A stretch of DNA of 64,000 nucleotides, taken from Gordoniibacillus chartarius (GTDB taxonomy: Bacteria > Bacillota > Bacilli > Paenibacillales > NBRC-103111). The stretch spans positions 79,122 through 143,121 of the forward strand of contig NZ_JBHLWN010000067.1 of the NCBI RefSeq assembly GCF_042432825.1, given 5' to 3'. The position numbers and the translations under genes are program-made. Positions within the stretch are counted from its first letter, which is position 1. Every line of letters begins with the position of its first letter. This document shows positions 1 to 8,082 of the stretch, in pieces. A model generated the notes under the pieces. The model was not told where the DNA came from. It ran no database searches and worked only from the letters and a program-made list of their open reading frames with translations.

Positions 1-858
1 CGCCGGAAGCATCATCGTCGCAAACAGTGCGGTATACCTCAGCAGCAAGAGCATTCTCGTCAGCCAAAAGGAATGATACAAATCGTCCATCGCCGCCATA
101 AAATCATAAAACACGGCGGGAAGAATAAGCGCAAACGGCGTGCCTTGCATCAGAATGACGATTTTGCCCTGCGCCAAATTCATGACGACCCGGTCGGGAC
201 GCTCCGTAATCATCATGACCGGAAACAAGGAAAACCTCTGGCCGTTAAGCAGCTTCTGCAGCTGCCCCGCTTCCTGGAGCACATCGACCCGCACGGACTT
301 CAGCCTGCCCCGCAGCTCTTCGATAACGGTCGGCTTCGCCCGGTCCTCATCGAAGACGAGCAGTAATTTCGTCTTGGAGTTGTCGCCGACGATATGCTGT
401 TCGACGTTCAGCCGGGGCTTCGCATACCGTTTGCGGATTATGCCCAAATTTGTCTGAAGATCTTCGGTGAGCGACCGCTGCGGCCCCAAGATGGTATTCT
501 CGGTCTGGGTTCCCTGCGGTACATCGTTAATCGGCTTAACAACCTGAAGCGTGTATACCTCGTTGTAACTGACAATTACGGCGTTACCTTCCGTTACAAG
601 CTGGGGCAGCGAACCGATGTCGCTTATCTTCTCGGCGCCGTCTGCGGCCAGTCCCCGGACGAACGCTTCGAAGCTGTCCGCTTTCAAGAACGGTTCGGCA
701 ATCCGCTCGTGAACAAGCGCGCTGTCCACGACGGACTGGATGTAGATGATATGGACGCTGAACCGTCCGTTCGACATACGATACGTATGTACGTCACTGG
801 CATTGCCCATATGGCGAACAATGCGATTCACGATCAGGTTTTCATCGTCGGTATCCAT
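1..858 (-). CDS. GerA-family spore germination protein, partial (3' end beyond window)
   Basis: The N-terminal 286 codons are visible and the gene continues past position 1. The protein belongs to the GerAA/GerKA family, the inner-membrane A subunit of nutrient germinant receptors in the spore. Family hallmarks are the soluble N-terminal region and the stretch TERPDRVVMN followed by GKIVILMQGTPFALILP, which leads into the first membrane segments just before the edge. The start ATG at 858 has AGGAGAG eight bases upstream. It lies downstream of no obvious partner here; the B and C receptor genes would be expected beyond the window. The family assignment is firm, the exact receptor paralogue unknown. 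Confidence 0.9.
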   Translation of the reverse strand, partial: MDTDDENLIVNRIVRHMGNASDVHTYRMSNGRFSVHIIYIQSVVDSALVHERIAEPFLKADSFEAFVRGLAADGAEKISDIGSLPQLVTEGNAVIVSYNEVYTLQVVKPINDVPQGTQTENTILGPQRSLTEDLQTNLGIIRKRYAKPRLNVEQHIVGDNSKTKLLLVFDEDRAKPTVIEELRGRLKSVRVDVLQEAGQLQKLLNGQRFSLFPVMMITERPDRVVMNLAQGKIVILMQGTPFALILPAVFYDFMAAMDDLYHSFWLTRMLLLLRYTALFATMMLPA

Positions 859-936
859 GAATCAGCTCTCCTGAACATACGTCTTACGTTCAGTTTCGCC
901 ATAGAACTCCTACTTGAAACGTGTACGGAAGGGCGA

Positions 937-2178
937 CTACGTCCAGCCCCAGAAGAAACCGTCCCGCTCCCAGGCAGCGCGGCCTCCGTGCAGCTTGCGG
1001 AACGCCTTCTTGACCTCCTTGCCGATCGAACGGTTGCCGTTCTCGTTCACGTAAATGAACTGCTCGCCGAAATGCTCGGCAATGTAACGAACCGCATCCT
1101 CCTGCCGCAAAATTCCCGCCGATTTCAGCTCGCCGACCATCCACTCCGCGATTTCCCCGGCCGTCGGCTCATCCGCCGAAGCCCGGCCCGGCCCGGCATC
1201 GTCAGCCGGGTACCGCAGACCGATCTGGCTTCGCGCCTCATCCATAATCTCCATAGCAATCAGCGAGCTCGCATGCGAGTTGACGGCGGATTCCGTCCGC
1301 TTCGCGGCAATGAGACCGATGAACTCCTCCGCTTCATAGAACATCACAGGATGCGGCGCCTCTCGCGTGAGATCCTCGACAGTGCCATCCTTGTAGCGAA
1401 TGCGGACGGAGCCGGGCTCACTGATCTTATCGATGATCATTGTGCCGTTCTCCCCTTGAATCTCCGCAGGCAGCGTGGAATTCGCAATCTTCGAATATTG
1501 AATGACCGCATCCATCTGGGGGTAGCCGAGCACGATGCTTCCTTGTCCGTCGACCCCCGATTCCAGCATATATGCGCTGGCCAGCAGACGGTCGGGCCTT
1601 CCGAACAGCACGGCAAGAGGGTATACACAGTAGACGCCCAAATCCATTAACGCACCGTTCGAGAAAACCGGATTGAAGGCATTCAGCACCGTGCCCGCTT
1701 TATACGCGTCATAGCGCGAGGAATATTGACAGTAGGCGGCAAAATAGCGGCGAATCGTTCCCAGCTTGTGCAGGTTGTCGCGGACAGCCGCAAAATTCGG
1801 ATGCAGCGTCGACTTCACGGCCTCCATGAGCACGACGCCATGCTTCCGCGCCGCCTCCTGCATCGCCTGCAGCTCCCTTGCATTGGAAGCGATCGGCTTC
1901 TCGCAAAGCACATGCTTCCCATGCGACATGCAGACGATGGCTTGCTGCGCATGATACGAATTCGGGCTGGCGATATAGACCGCATCCACCTCCGGGCAGC
2001 CCGCAAAATCGTCAAGCTCCGCGAATGTATGCGGTACGCCATGCTTGGCCGCGAACTCCGCGGCGCGCTCTTCGGTCCGCGAATATACGGCCGTTAAAAC
2101 AAAGTTCCCCGTATGCCGGGCCGCCTCGATGAAGGCTTCTGTAATCCAGTTCGTTCCGATAACGCCGAATCTGATCAT
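937..2178 (-). CDS. Gfo/Idh/MocA oxidoreductase with an additional C-terminal domain
   Basis: The first 330 or so residues form a normal NAD(P)-dependent Gfo/Idh/MocA oxidoreductase: Rossmann start MIRFGVIGTN and the substrate/cofactor motif CEKP at residues 92-95, then the alpha/beta substrate domain. The family usually ends near residue 330-340. Here a short linker rich in D, G, A and P is followed by about 75 residues (EIAEWMVGELKSAGIL, then EDAVRYIAEHFG and ENGNRSIGKEVKKAF). These resemble a small stand-alone Bacillota protein family that I recall as DUF6953; the number is from memory. The reading frame is continuous with no sign of a frameshift. Substrate unknown. AAGGAG lies about 12 bases before the ATG. 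Confidence 0.88.
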   Translation of the reverse strand: MIRFGVIGTNWITEAFIEAARHTGNFVLTAVYSRTEERAAEFAAKHGVPHTFAELDDFAGCPEVDAVYIASPNSYHAQQAIVCMSHGKHVLCEKPIASNARELQAMQEAARKHGVVLMEAVKSTLHPNFAAVRDNLHKLGTIRRYFAAYCQYSSRYDAYKAGTVLNAFNPVFSNGALMDLGVYCVYPLAVLFGRPDRLLASAYMLESGVDGQGSIVLGYPQMDAVIQYSKIANSTLPAEIQGENGTMIIDKISEPGSVRIRYKDGTVEDLTREAPHPVMFYEAEEFIGLIAAKRTESAVNSHASSLIAMEIMDEARSQIGLRYPADDAGPGRASADEPTAGEIAEWMVGELKSAGILRQEDAVRYIAEHFGEQFIYVNENGNRSIGKEVKKAFRKLHGGRAAWERDGFFWGWT

Positions 2179-2244
2179 AACCAGCTTGTACTCCTTTACT
2201 CAGCACATGTTACGTCCACCTTAGCCGATTCGGGGAGCGAATGC

Positions 2245-2287
2245 AATACAAACAGCCCGACCGGAGCCGGTTGGCTCGGTCGGGCTG
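2245..2287 (-). terminator. Rho-independent terminator after the DUF4870-type gene
   Basis: AGCCCGACCG (2253-2262) pairs with CGGTCGGGCT (2277-2286). Read on the minus strand, the hairpin is followed by TGTTTGTATT. It lies between the small membrane protein gene and the downstream oxidoreductase gene and would separate them transcriptionally. Confidence 0.75.
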
Positions 2288-2316
2288 CTTGGGGTCCCCG
2301 CGATGCGGATACCGCG

Positions 2317-2670
2317 TTATTTGTGCGCTTGCTCGTAGCTGAACTCGCCCAGCAGCGGCAGCTTGAACCACTTGCCCTTATAGGCCTGGTACATCAGGAA
2401 GATCCAAAGGACGAACGACACTGGCACTAACAACAGACCGACGATCAAGCCGATGATCGGGATCCAGCCTAATACCAAATTAATAACGAATAATACCGCC
2501 GAAATCGCAATGGACTGGATGGCATGAAATTTCACAAACTTGCTGTCCTTCTCAATGACAAGAAAAACGATGCCGCTAATGAATCCGAGAACGTATGCCA
2601 GCAAGCCTGCGACATTCTCATCCAACCCCGTCGACGATTTGCCGCCCTGCCCGATTCCGAATTGTGACAA
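2317..2670 (-). CDS. Small DUF4870/Tic20-like membrane protein
   Basis: About 117 residues with three hydrophobic segments: LLAYVLGFISGIVFLVI, an AISAVLFVINLVLGWIPIIG region and a GLLLVPVSFVLWIFLMY region. The conserved KFVKFHAIQS stretch between the first two segments is typical of DUF4870 proteins, whose function is unknown. Two TTG codons are possible starts. The one at 2679 touches its own Shine-Dalgarno (AAGGGG), whereas the TTG at 2670 has it nine bases away, so 2670 is preferred and gives an MSQFG start. A terminator follows the gene, so it is probably monocistronic. Confidence 0.82.
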   Translation of the reverse strand: MSQFGIGQGGKSSTGLDENVAGLLAYVLGFISGIVFLVIEKDSKFVKFHAIQSIAISAVLFVINLVLGWIPIIGLIVGLLLVPVSFVLWIFLMYQAYKGKWFKLPLLGEFSYEQAHK

Positions 2671-2800
2671 TGGTTTCAACCCCTTGATTATATAATTAGT
2701 TCACTATATGCGAAGCGTGTCGCTTCCATGCGAGCTCTATTATATTACAGGGGCGTAAAAATTATTGTGATCTCCGTTACATTTCGTAACAAAATTTGAG

Positions 2801-3772
2801 CTACTTCAGCTCCGGTATGACGTTCGGCGGCCGCTGTCCCGTTACGGCCATCACGAGGTTGCGTGCGGCCAGCATCGCCATGTCAAAGCGGGTGCGCGAC
2901 GTAGCGGAGCCGATATGCGGCAGCGCAACAACGTTCGGCATGGCGAGCAGCGGATTGTCCGCAGGCACCGGCTCCTTCTCGAACACATCCAGTCCGGCAG
3001 CCCGGATTCGCCCTTCCTGAAGCGCCTCGATCAATGCCGCCTCGTCTACCGTACGCCCGCGCGATGCATTGATGAAGATCGCGCCGCTCTTCATCAGCCG
3101 GAACTGCTCCCGGCCGATCAGCTTCTCGGTCTCCGCCGTCAGCGGCGTCATCAGCACGATGAAATCGCTGCTCTTCAGCAGCTCCTCCATGGACATATAA
3201 ACCGCGCCATACCGCTCTTCCGCCTCGGGCTTGCGGGAGCGGCCGCTGTAGCGCACATCCATCTCGAAGCCGAATTTCGCCCGGCGCGCGATCGCTTCCC
3301 CGATGCGCCCCATGCCGATAATGCCAAGCGAGGCATGATGGACGTCAACGCCGAACAAGCTTTCGCCGTCGTTTTCCTTCCACCGCCCTTCCTTCACGTA
3401 CCGGTCCAGCTCGGCGATGCGCCGCGCGCTGCTCAGCATCAGACCGAACACCAGGTCGGCGACGGTTTCCGTCAGCACGTCCGGCGTATGCGTCCCGATG
3501 ACGCCGCGCGCCTTCATCGCTTCGATGTCAAAGTGATTGTAGCCGACACTGATCGTACTAACCGCCCTAAGCTGCGGCGACACATCAAGCAGGCTTTGAT
3601 CCACCTTGCGCCCCGCCGTCAGCAAACCTGCGGCCTTGGACATATTCTCCAGAAGAACCTCGCGCGGCATCTTCTCTCTCCGATTCCAGATGGCGTACTC
3701 GCAATATTGTCCGATGTATGCCTCCGCTTCGGCAGGGATCGGTCGGTCGATAAACACGAATGGACGGGACAT
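2801..3772 (-). CDS. D-isomer specific 2-hydroxyacid dehydrogenase
   Basis: At 323 residues this is a full-length cytosolic NAD(P)H-dependent dehydrogenase of the glyoxylate/hydroxypyruvate/2-ketogluconate reductase group. It has the nucleotide-binding motif GMGRIG, the catalytic Arg in NASRGRTVDE, the Glu in LDVFEKEP and the catalytic His in LPHIGSAT. The start ATG has GAGAGGAG upstream. Sequence alone does not settle whether the substrate is glyoxylate, hydroxypyruvate or 2-keto-D-gluconate. It is divergent from the c-di-AMP aptamer and NlpC/P60 gene, with about 175 bp between. Confidence 0.9.
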   Translation of the reverse strand: MSRPFVFIDRPIPAEAEAYIGQYCEYAIWNRREKMPREVLLENMSKAAGLLTAGRKVDQSLLDVSPQLRAVSTISVGYNHFDIEAMKARGVIGTHTPDVLTETVADLVFGLMLSSARRIAELDRYVKEGRWKENDGESLFGVDVHHASLGIIGMGRIGEAIARRAKFGFEMDVRYSGRSRKPEAEERYGAVYMSMEELLKSSDFIVLMTPLTAETEKLIGREQFRLMKSGAIFINASRGRTVDEAALIEALQEGRIRAAGLDVFEKEPVPADNPLLAMPNVVALPHIGSATSRTRFDMAMLAARNLVMAVTGQRPPNVIPELK

Positions 3773-3946
3773 TCGGCTGCTCCTCTCATAATCGGTTTCG
3801 GTAGTTATGAATACGTTCGATTCGCAGCCGCCATTTTCCTGCCGGGCCGCGAATACGGTCCGCCGCTCGACGAACTGTTAAAAATTGTACGTTGTTCACC
3901 TTCCCTTCCATGTGGTAGCGTATAGATTGGAAAATGATGCAAAACT

Positions 3947-4074
3947 TTGCCGAATCCGGTCGCAGCATGCGCCGGTACGGGGGACTTCTTTACATGGGGT
4001 GAATGTGTGTCCGGACTCGTCCGGCAAGCTAGGGAATCCTCTTCCCGAACCCGTCAACTAACCTCGGAGGCATC
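3947..4074 (+). promoter_or_regulatory. c-di-AMP riboswitch (ydaO/yuaA type)
   Basis: The leader shows the conserved blocks of the ydaO aptamer in order: GCCGAATCCGG at the 5' side, GGTACGGGGGACTTC, ATGGGGTGAATG, TAGGGAATCC, then CCCGAACCCGTCAACTAACC and CGGAGGC. P1 can form from TGCC (3948-3951) and GGCA (4069-4072). The next gene encodes a secreted NlpC/P60 hydrolase, a classic target of this riboswitch, where c-di-AMP turns cell-wall hydrolase genes off. Only five bases separate P1 from the GGAGGG Shine-Dalgarno and no terminator hairpin fits between, which suggests control at translation. Confidence 0.88.
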
Positions 4075-4090
4075 ATGGAGGGAAAGCTAC

Positions 4091-4984
4091 ATGAAGTTAG
4101 CGAAGTGGAAAACGTTGATGCTGGCGTGCGCCGTTTGGGCCGGAGCCGCCGCTGCGGGCGCCCCGTCCGCACATGCGGATGCGTCCGTGTTCGGGACGGA
4201 GGCCAAGGTTCAAATTAACGACAGCCTTATCGCCTTTCAAGAGGCCGGCCCGCTGCTTACCGACGACGGCGACCTGCTTGTTCCGGTCCGCCCGATCGCC
4301 GATCAATTGAACTTGCTCGTGGACTGGAATCCTGCGGGCGGAGAGGTTGAGCTGACGCTGCATGCCATCGACCGTTCGATCCGGCTCGTCACCGGCTCCG
4401 CCGACGCCGCAATCAACGGAAAGCCGGTGACGATGGCCTCGCCTGCACTATTTTACGAGGGCCACGTATACGTTCCCGTCCGCTTCATCACGGAGACCCT
4501 CGGCTACATGTTAAGCTGGGACAGCCGAAACGGCATCGCAATCATTTGCAAGGACGGCAAGGATCACGCACCCGCCTGGATCGCTCCCGTCCCCGCTGCG
4601 GCTCCGCCGGCACCAGCAGCAGATCGAATCGGAGGGCTGATCGAAACGGCGAAATCGCTTACGGGCATCCGGTACGCCTGGGGCGGCACGACAACCGCAG
4701 GCTTTGACTGCTCCGGCTTCGTGAATTACGTGTACAGCCAATACGGGATTAACCTGCCCCGGACGTCCCGTGAAATGCTGGCTTCGTCCGGCACGCCGGC
4801 AGCCTCGTCCGACCTGCGCCAGGGCGACCTCGTCTTCTTCACGATCGGCCGGATCAGTCATGTCGGCATTTATTTGGGCAATGACGCCTTTATTTCAGCT
4901 ACTTCGACACACGGCATTCACATCGATTCGCTGACGAGCAGCTACTGGGGTCCCAAATTTGTCGGCGCCAAGCGGGTCATTTAG
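4091..4984 (+). CDS. Secreted NlpC/P60 peptidoglycan hydrolase with copper-amine-oxidase-like N domain
   Basis: The 297-residue precursor has a signal peptide (MKLAKWKTLMLACAVWAG, cleavage near residue 29). A copper amine oxidase N-terminal-like domain follows (about 38-155, with two LVPVRPIAD / YVPVRFITE repeats), then a Pro/Ala linker and an NlpC/P60 cysteine peptidase domain (about 182-297). Candidate catalytic residues are Cys207 in FDCSGF, His257 in SHVGIYLG and His274. It should cut gamma-D-Glu/diaminopimelate bonds in cell-wall peptides outside the cell. ATG 4091 has GGAGGG eight bases upstream; longer in-frame readings would run into the riboswitch. Confidence 0.9.
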   Translation: MKLAKWKTLMLACAVWAGAAAAGAPSAHADASVFGTEAKVQINDSLIAFQEAGPLLTDDGDLLVPVRPIADQLNLLVDWNPAGGEVELTLHAIDRSIRLVTGSADAAINGKPVTMASPALFYEGHVYVPVRFITETLGYMLSWDSRNGIAIICKDGKDHAPAWIAPVPAAAPPAPAADRIGGLIETAKSLTGIRYAWGGTTTAGFDCSGFVNYVYSQYGINLPRTSREMLASSGTPAASSDLRQGDLVFFTIGRISHVGIYLGNDAFISATSTHGIHIDSLTSSYWGPKFVGAKRVI

Positions 4985-5057
4985 TTCATTCCCCTCTCAT
5001 GACAAGGCATGCTGTCTCATATGGTACAGTATAGACCTTATTGCGGAGGGGACGACG

Positions 5058-5423
5058 ATGGCTTCTGTATTAATTGTGGACGACTCGTCTTTCATGCGGG
5101 TGCTGCTTAAAGAAATGATCGAACAGACGGGGCACGAGGTGGCGGGCGAGGCCGAGAACGGGCTCGAAGCCGTGTCGATGTACATCCGGCTTCGGCCCGA
5201 TATCGTAACCATGAATATCGTTATGCCCGAGCTCTTCGGTATCGAAGCGGTGCGCAGAATTCGACAAGTCGATCCGCGGGCGAAGGTGATCATTTGTTCT
5301 GCGATGGGCAATTCGTACAACGTGGTGGAGGCGATTCAAGCCGGGGCGCTCGATTTTATCGTCAAGCCGTTCGACGCCGCCCGGTTGGGCGAATCGATCA
5401 AGCGGCTGATGAACCGGTTGTGA
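5058..5423 (+). CDS. CheY-like receiver protein lacking the phospho-acceptor aspartate
   Basis: A 121-residue single receiver domain very like Bacillus CheY (IVDDSSFMR near the start, IICSAMG, GALDFIVKPF). The acidic pair (Asp8/Asp9), the Ser of CSAM and the Lys of VKPF are present. The position that is Asp in the family motif TMDITMPE is Asn53 here (TMNIVMPE, codon AAT at 5214-5216), and the following MDG is LFG. The usual aspartyl phosphorylation therefore should not occur. It may be a constitutive or phosphorylation-independent receiver. ATG 5058 follows GGAGGGG. It sits just before a c-di-GMP gene island. Confidence 0.87.
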   Translation: MASVLIVDDSSFMRVLLKEMIEQTGHEVAGEAENGLEAVSMYIRLRPDIVTMNIVMPELFGIEAVRRIRQVDPRAKVIICSAMGNSYNVVEAIQAGALDFIVKPFDAARLGESIKRLMNRL

Positions 5424-5506
5424 TCGCTTAGCAGCCCATAAGCCAAATGTACTAATGTTAAATGACTTGTCACAAAAAAATACGGGACTTTTCGACTATA
5501 TTCGTG

Positions 5507-5512
5507 TATAAT
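5507..5512 (+). promoter_or_regulatory. Candidate -10 box for the c-di-GMP riboswitch transcript
   Basis: TATAAT at 5507-5512 places a start near 5519, just at the 5' edge of the aptamer. No good -35 box is seen at 16-18 bases, so an activator or a different sigma factor may be involved. Confidence 0.4.
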
Positions 5513-5520
5513 GTGGAAAA

Positions 5521-5604
5521 AGCGACAAAGGCAAACTTGTTGAAAAGCAAGGACGCAAAGCTGCGGGCCTAAGGAGAAATCTAAGGCAGCCGGGCTGCCG
5601 AACG
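5521..5604 (+). promoter_or_regulatory. c-di-GMP-I riboswitch (GEMM-I) upstream of the GGDEF-EAL gene
   Basis: The sequence matches GEMM-I block by block: AAAGGCAAACTTG, a GAAA-type tetraloop, GGACGCAAAGCTGCGGGCCT, then GGCAGCCGGGCTGCCGAA. It aligns closely with the second aptamer on the minus strand at 36652-36738. It precedes a membrane GGDEF-EAL protein, so the gene making or degrading c-di-GMP senses c-di-GMP in its own leader. Whether ligand turns it on or off cannot be read from the sequence. Confidence 0.9.
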
Positions 5605-5623
5605 ATGGGTCAGAGAGCTTTCC

Positions 5624-5647
5624 GCCATCCTTCGGGATGGTTTTTTT
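5624..5647 (+). terminator. Intrinsic terminator in the riboswitch expression platform
   Basis: CCATCC, a TTCG loop and GGATGG (5625-5640) are followed by seven T residues. It lies between the aptamer and the ATG at 5690, where a conditional terminator is expected. Confidence 0.85.
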
Positions 5648-5689
5648 GCTGTAGACGCCGTTTTTTGATACAGACAAAGGAGCTCTTTT

Positions 5690-7468
5690 ATGCGCAACCG
5701 CTGGTTATTTTCCTTAGGACACCTCTTAACCCCGATCATGATATGTATTGCTATGGCCCGGTCCGCGTTCGATTTGTCCTATGTATTTCTCATCGTTTTA
5801 TCTTCGCTATGGGCGCTGATTTTAACCAGATGGGTGGACACCCAGGCTTTCAGCGGCCAAGCCCGCAAGCTCCCCGTTGCGCTGATGGTCATGGATATTT
5901 CTTTGCTGAGCCTTATTCTGGCCATTCCCGACTGGTCGGTATTTTCCCCGATTTGGATTATGCAAAGCATTCTGCTCTTATATGCCGTTGAGTACGGCTA
6001 CCGCACCTCTGTTTTGTTCGGAGCGGCCATAATAGCTCTCGCTACGCTGTTCGAATTGAAGCTGAACGTGCCGTTGGAGCAGTTTGTAAGCGATCTCTTT
6101 CCATTTGTTTTAGTTGCCTCCCTTAACGTCGTCGTGATCGGGAAAGTGACGGACAAGCTGCAGCGGCTCGCCTATTGCGATACGCTCACGTCACTGCCGA
6201 ACCGCACCTTCATGCAAGCGGCGCTTCAGGAATCGGTCGCCCAAGCCGCCGAGACGAAGCAGAAGGCCGCCTTCCTGTTGTTCGACTTGGACAGCTTCAA
6301 GCATGTCAACGACACACTCGGTCATGAAGCGGGCGACGAGCTGCTGCTGCAGGCTTCGGTGCGGCTGCGCAGCCAGCTGCCGCTTGGCGTAACGCTTGCC
6401 CGATTTGGCGGCGATGAATTTACGGCCATCATTTCCCCGTACGACCATGTGGACGATGTGCAGGAGGTCGCAGAGCTCATTCTGAACGCGCTCCGGGAAC
6501 CGTTTCATATATCGGGTATTCCGCTGCACATCTCCGCCAGTATCGGGATTTCCCTCTATCCGCAGCATGCCGGAGATGCCGCAGAGCTGCTCAAGTATGC
6601 GGATGCGGCGATGTACAGCGCCAAGAAGCAGCGCAATCATTACGAGTTCTTCCGCCCTTCCGATGCCGCCGACTCGGCGGAGCGGCTGTTCCTGGAGTCC
6701 GACCTGACTGCGGCGCTCGGCCGGGGCGAATTTGAGCTGTATTACCAGCCGCAGATCCGCCACGGCTCCATTATCGGCTTCGAGGCGCTGCTTCGCTGGA
6801 ATCATCCGACCCGCGGCCTCATTCCACCGGCTTCGTTCATTCCGCTGGCGGAGCAGCGCGGACATATTCTCGGCATCGGCAACTGGGTGCTTGTGACCGC
6901 ATGCCGGCAGTTCCGGGACATGCTGGAGCAAGGGCATACGCTTGAACATATCGCCGTCAACATTTCGGTGTCGCAATTTTACCAGCTCCACTTCGTCCGC
7001 AACATCCATAATGCGCTGATCGAATCCGGTCTGGAGCCGCATTATTTGCAGCTGGAAATTACGGAAAGTGCAGCGATGAAGAATGTGCCGTATTTCATCG
7101 ATACGTTGAACGAGCTGCATAAGCTCGGGATCAAGATAGCGATCGACGATTTCGGAACCGGCTATTCCTCGTTCAACTACTTGTCCCAGTTTCCATTGGA
7201 TGCGCTTAAGATCGACCGCAGCTTTATTTGGAATATGGACAAGGGCGACAAGCACGTTTCCGTAGTAGGCGGCATTATTTTGATGGCATCGGCGCTGCAG
7301 CTCGACGTCGTCGCCGAAGGTGTCGAAACGCAGGAGCAGGCGCAGCTGCTGGAGGAGCTCGGCTGCACAGTCGCGCAGGGCTACTTGTACGGACGTCCGC
7401 TCCCGCTGCGGGAAGCGTACGCGCTTCTGGGCGAACCGGGGCAGCACGCAGCGGCCCTGACAGGCTAA
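5690..7468 (+). CDS. Membrane GGDEF-EAL c-di-GMP protein
   Basis: 592 residues. The first 150 or so hold about five hydrophobic membrane segments with no recognised sensor fold. A GGDEF domain follows (about 165-320, intact GGDEF in ARFGGDEFTAII), then an EAL domain (about 340-585). EAL signatures are intact: FEALLRW, IDDFGTGYSS, LKIDRSFI and EGVETQEQ. An RxxD inhibitory site is absent at the usual place before GGDEF (the residues there read PLGVTLAR). Both cyclase and phosphodiesterase activity are possible on sequence; the net direction is unknown. ATG 5690 has an AAAGGAG Shine-Dalgarno. The gene is preceded by its own c-di-GMP aptamer and terminator. Confidence 0.92.
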   Translation: MRNRWLFSLGHLLTPIMICIAMARSAFDLSYVFLIVLSSLWALILTRWVDTQAFSGQARKLPVALMVMDISLLSLILAIPDWSVFSPIWIMQSILLLYAVEYGYRTSVLFGAAIIALATLFELKLNVPLEQFVSDLFPFVLVASLNVVVIGKVTDKLQRLAYCDTLTSLPNRTFMQAALQESVAQAAETKQKAAFLLFDLDSFKHVNDTLGHEAGDELLLQASVRLRSQLPLGVTLARFGGDEFTAIISPYDHVDDVQEVAELILNALREPFHISGIPLHISASIGISLYPQHAGDAAELLKYADAAMYSAKKQRNHYEFFRPSDAADSAERLFLESDLTAALGRGEFELYYQPQIRHGSIIGFEALLRWNHPTRGLIPPASFIPLAEQRGHILGIGNWVLVTACRQFRDMLEQGHTLEHIAVNISVSQFYQLHFVRNIHNALIESGLEPHYLQLEITESAAMKNVPYFIDTLNELHKLGIKIAIDDFGTGYSSFNYLSQFPLDALKIDRSFIWNMDKGDKHVSVVGGIILMASALQLDVVAEGVETQEQAQLLEELGCTVAQGYLYGRPLPLREAYALLGEPGQHAAALTG

Positions 7469-7512
7469 TGTCGCCTGCGCCGCAGCCACATACAGCATTG
7501 CGAAGAAGCATG

Positions 7513-7545
7513 ACCCCGCTGGGTATTTCCCTGCGGGGTTTCTTT
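7513..7545 (+). terminator. Rho-independent terminator after the GGDEF-EAL gene
   Basis: ACCCCGC (7513-7519) pairs with GCGGGGT (7533-7539), followed by TTCTTT. It lies 45 bp past the stop codon. Confidence 0.8.
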
Positions 7546-7606
7546 ATGGCAAGCTACAAGTTTTGACAATTTCCCTCAAAAACACCTATATATAGCCGGG
7601 AAGCCG

Positions 7607-7636
7607 TTTACACCATTTTCCCGGTCGCGCTATAAT
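7607..7636 (+). promoter_or_regulatory. Sigma-A-type promoter of the lipoprotein/kinase/HD-GYP genes
   Basis: TTTACA (7607-7612), an 18-base spacer and TATAAT (7631-7636). The predicted start near 7643 rules out the in-frame ATG at 7639 and supports the TTG at 7672 as start of the lipoprotein. Confidence 0.65.
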
Positions 7637-7671
7637 AGATGCAACAAGTTTCCTCCCAAGAGGTGGATCAA

Positions 7672-8058
7672 TTGAAAATACGGAATATTTTGTTCCTTCT
7701 GCTGTCGATCAGCTTAACGGCGTGCGGAGCCGCCAAACCTTCGTCCTCATCTCATGCTCAAGCTCATTCCGACCACAAGCCGACGCTCGATGTCAAGCTC
7801 GAGGTAAGCGGCAATCAAGTCACCGTCAAGCTTACGACCGATATGCTCATTGCTCCGGATAAGCTCGGCGCCGCCCGCAAGGAAGGAGAAGGACATATTC
7901 ACATGTATCTGGACGACGGCGAGAAGATTGCAGTCGCCTCCGAGGTACAGGTATTCAAGGACTTAAGTCCCGGCCCGCACACGCTGCGCGTTTCCCTTCA
8001 TAATAACGACCATACGCCTTACGACATTACCAAGTCGTTTGACTTCACCATCCAATAA
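7672..8058 (+). CDS. Small secreted lipoprotein of unknown function
   Basis: A 128-residue precursor with a lipoprotein signal (MKIRNILFLLLSISLTAC; lipobox LTAC, lipidated Cys18), then a Ser/His-rich linker and one beta-rich domain. The domain contains GEGHIHMYLDDGEKI and LSPGPHTLRVSLHNNDH, features shared by extracytoplasmic Ig-like domains that often contain His residues. TTG 7672 has AGAGGTGG upstream. It is followed after 24 bp by the kinase gene and shares its promoter, so it may serve as an extracellular accessory to that sensor. That role is inference; no family function is known to me. Confidence 0.78.
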   Translation: MKIRNILFLLLSISLTACGAAKPSSSSHAQAHSDHKPTLDVKLEVSGNQVTVKLTTDMLIAPDKLGAARKEGEGHIHMYLDDGEKIAVASEVQVFKDLSPGPHTLRVSLHNNDHTPYDITKSFDFTIQ

Positions 8059-8082
8059 CTATGCTGCGATGAGGTGCCCGCT

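Noticed and set aside
394..1650. A 418-codon open frame on the plus strand
   Set aside because: It crosses two well-supported minus-strand genes (germination protein and oxidoreductase) and has a shadow composition.
6191..7498. A 435-codon open frame on the minus strand
   Set aside because: Antisense to the intact GGDEF-EAL gene.
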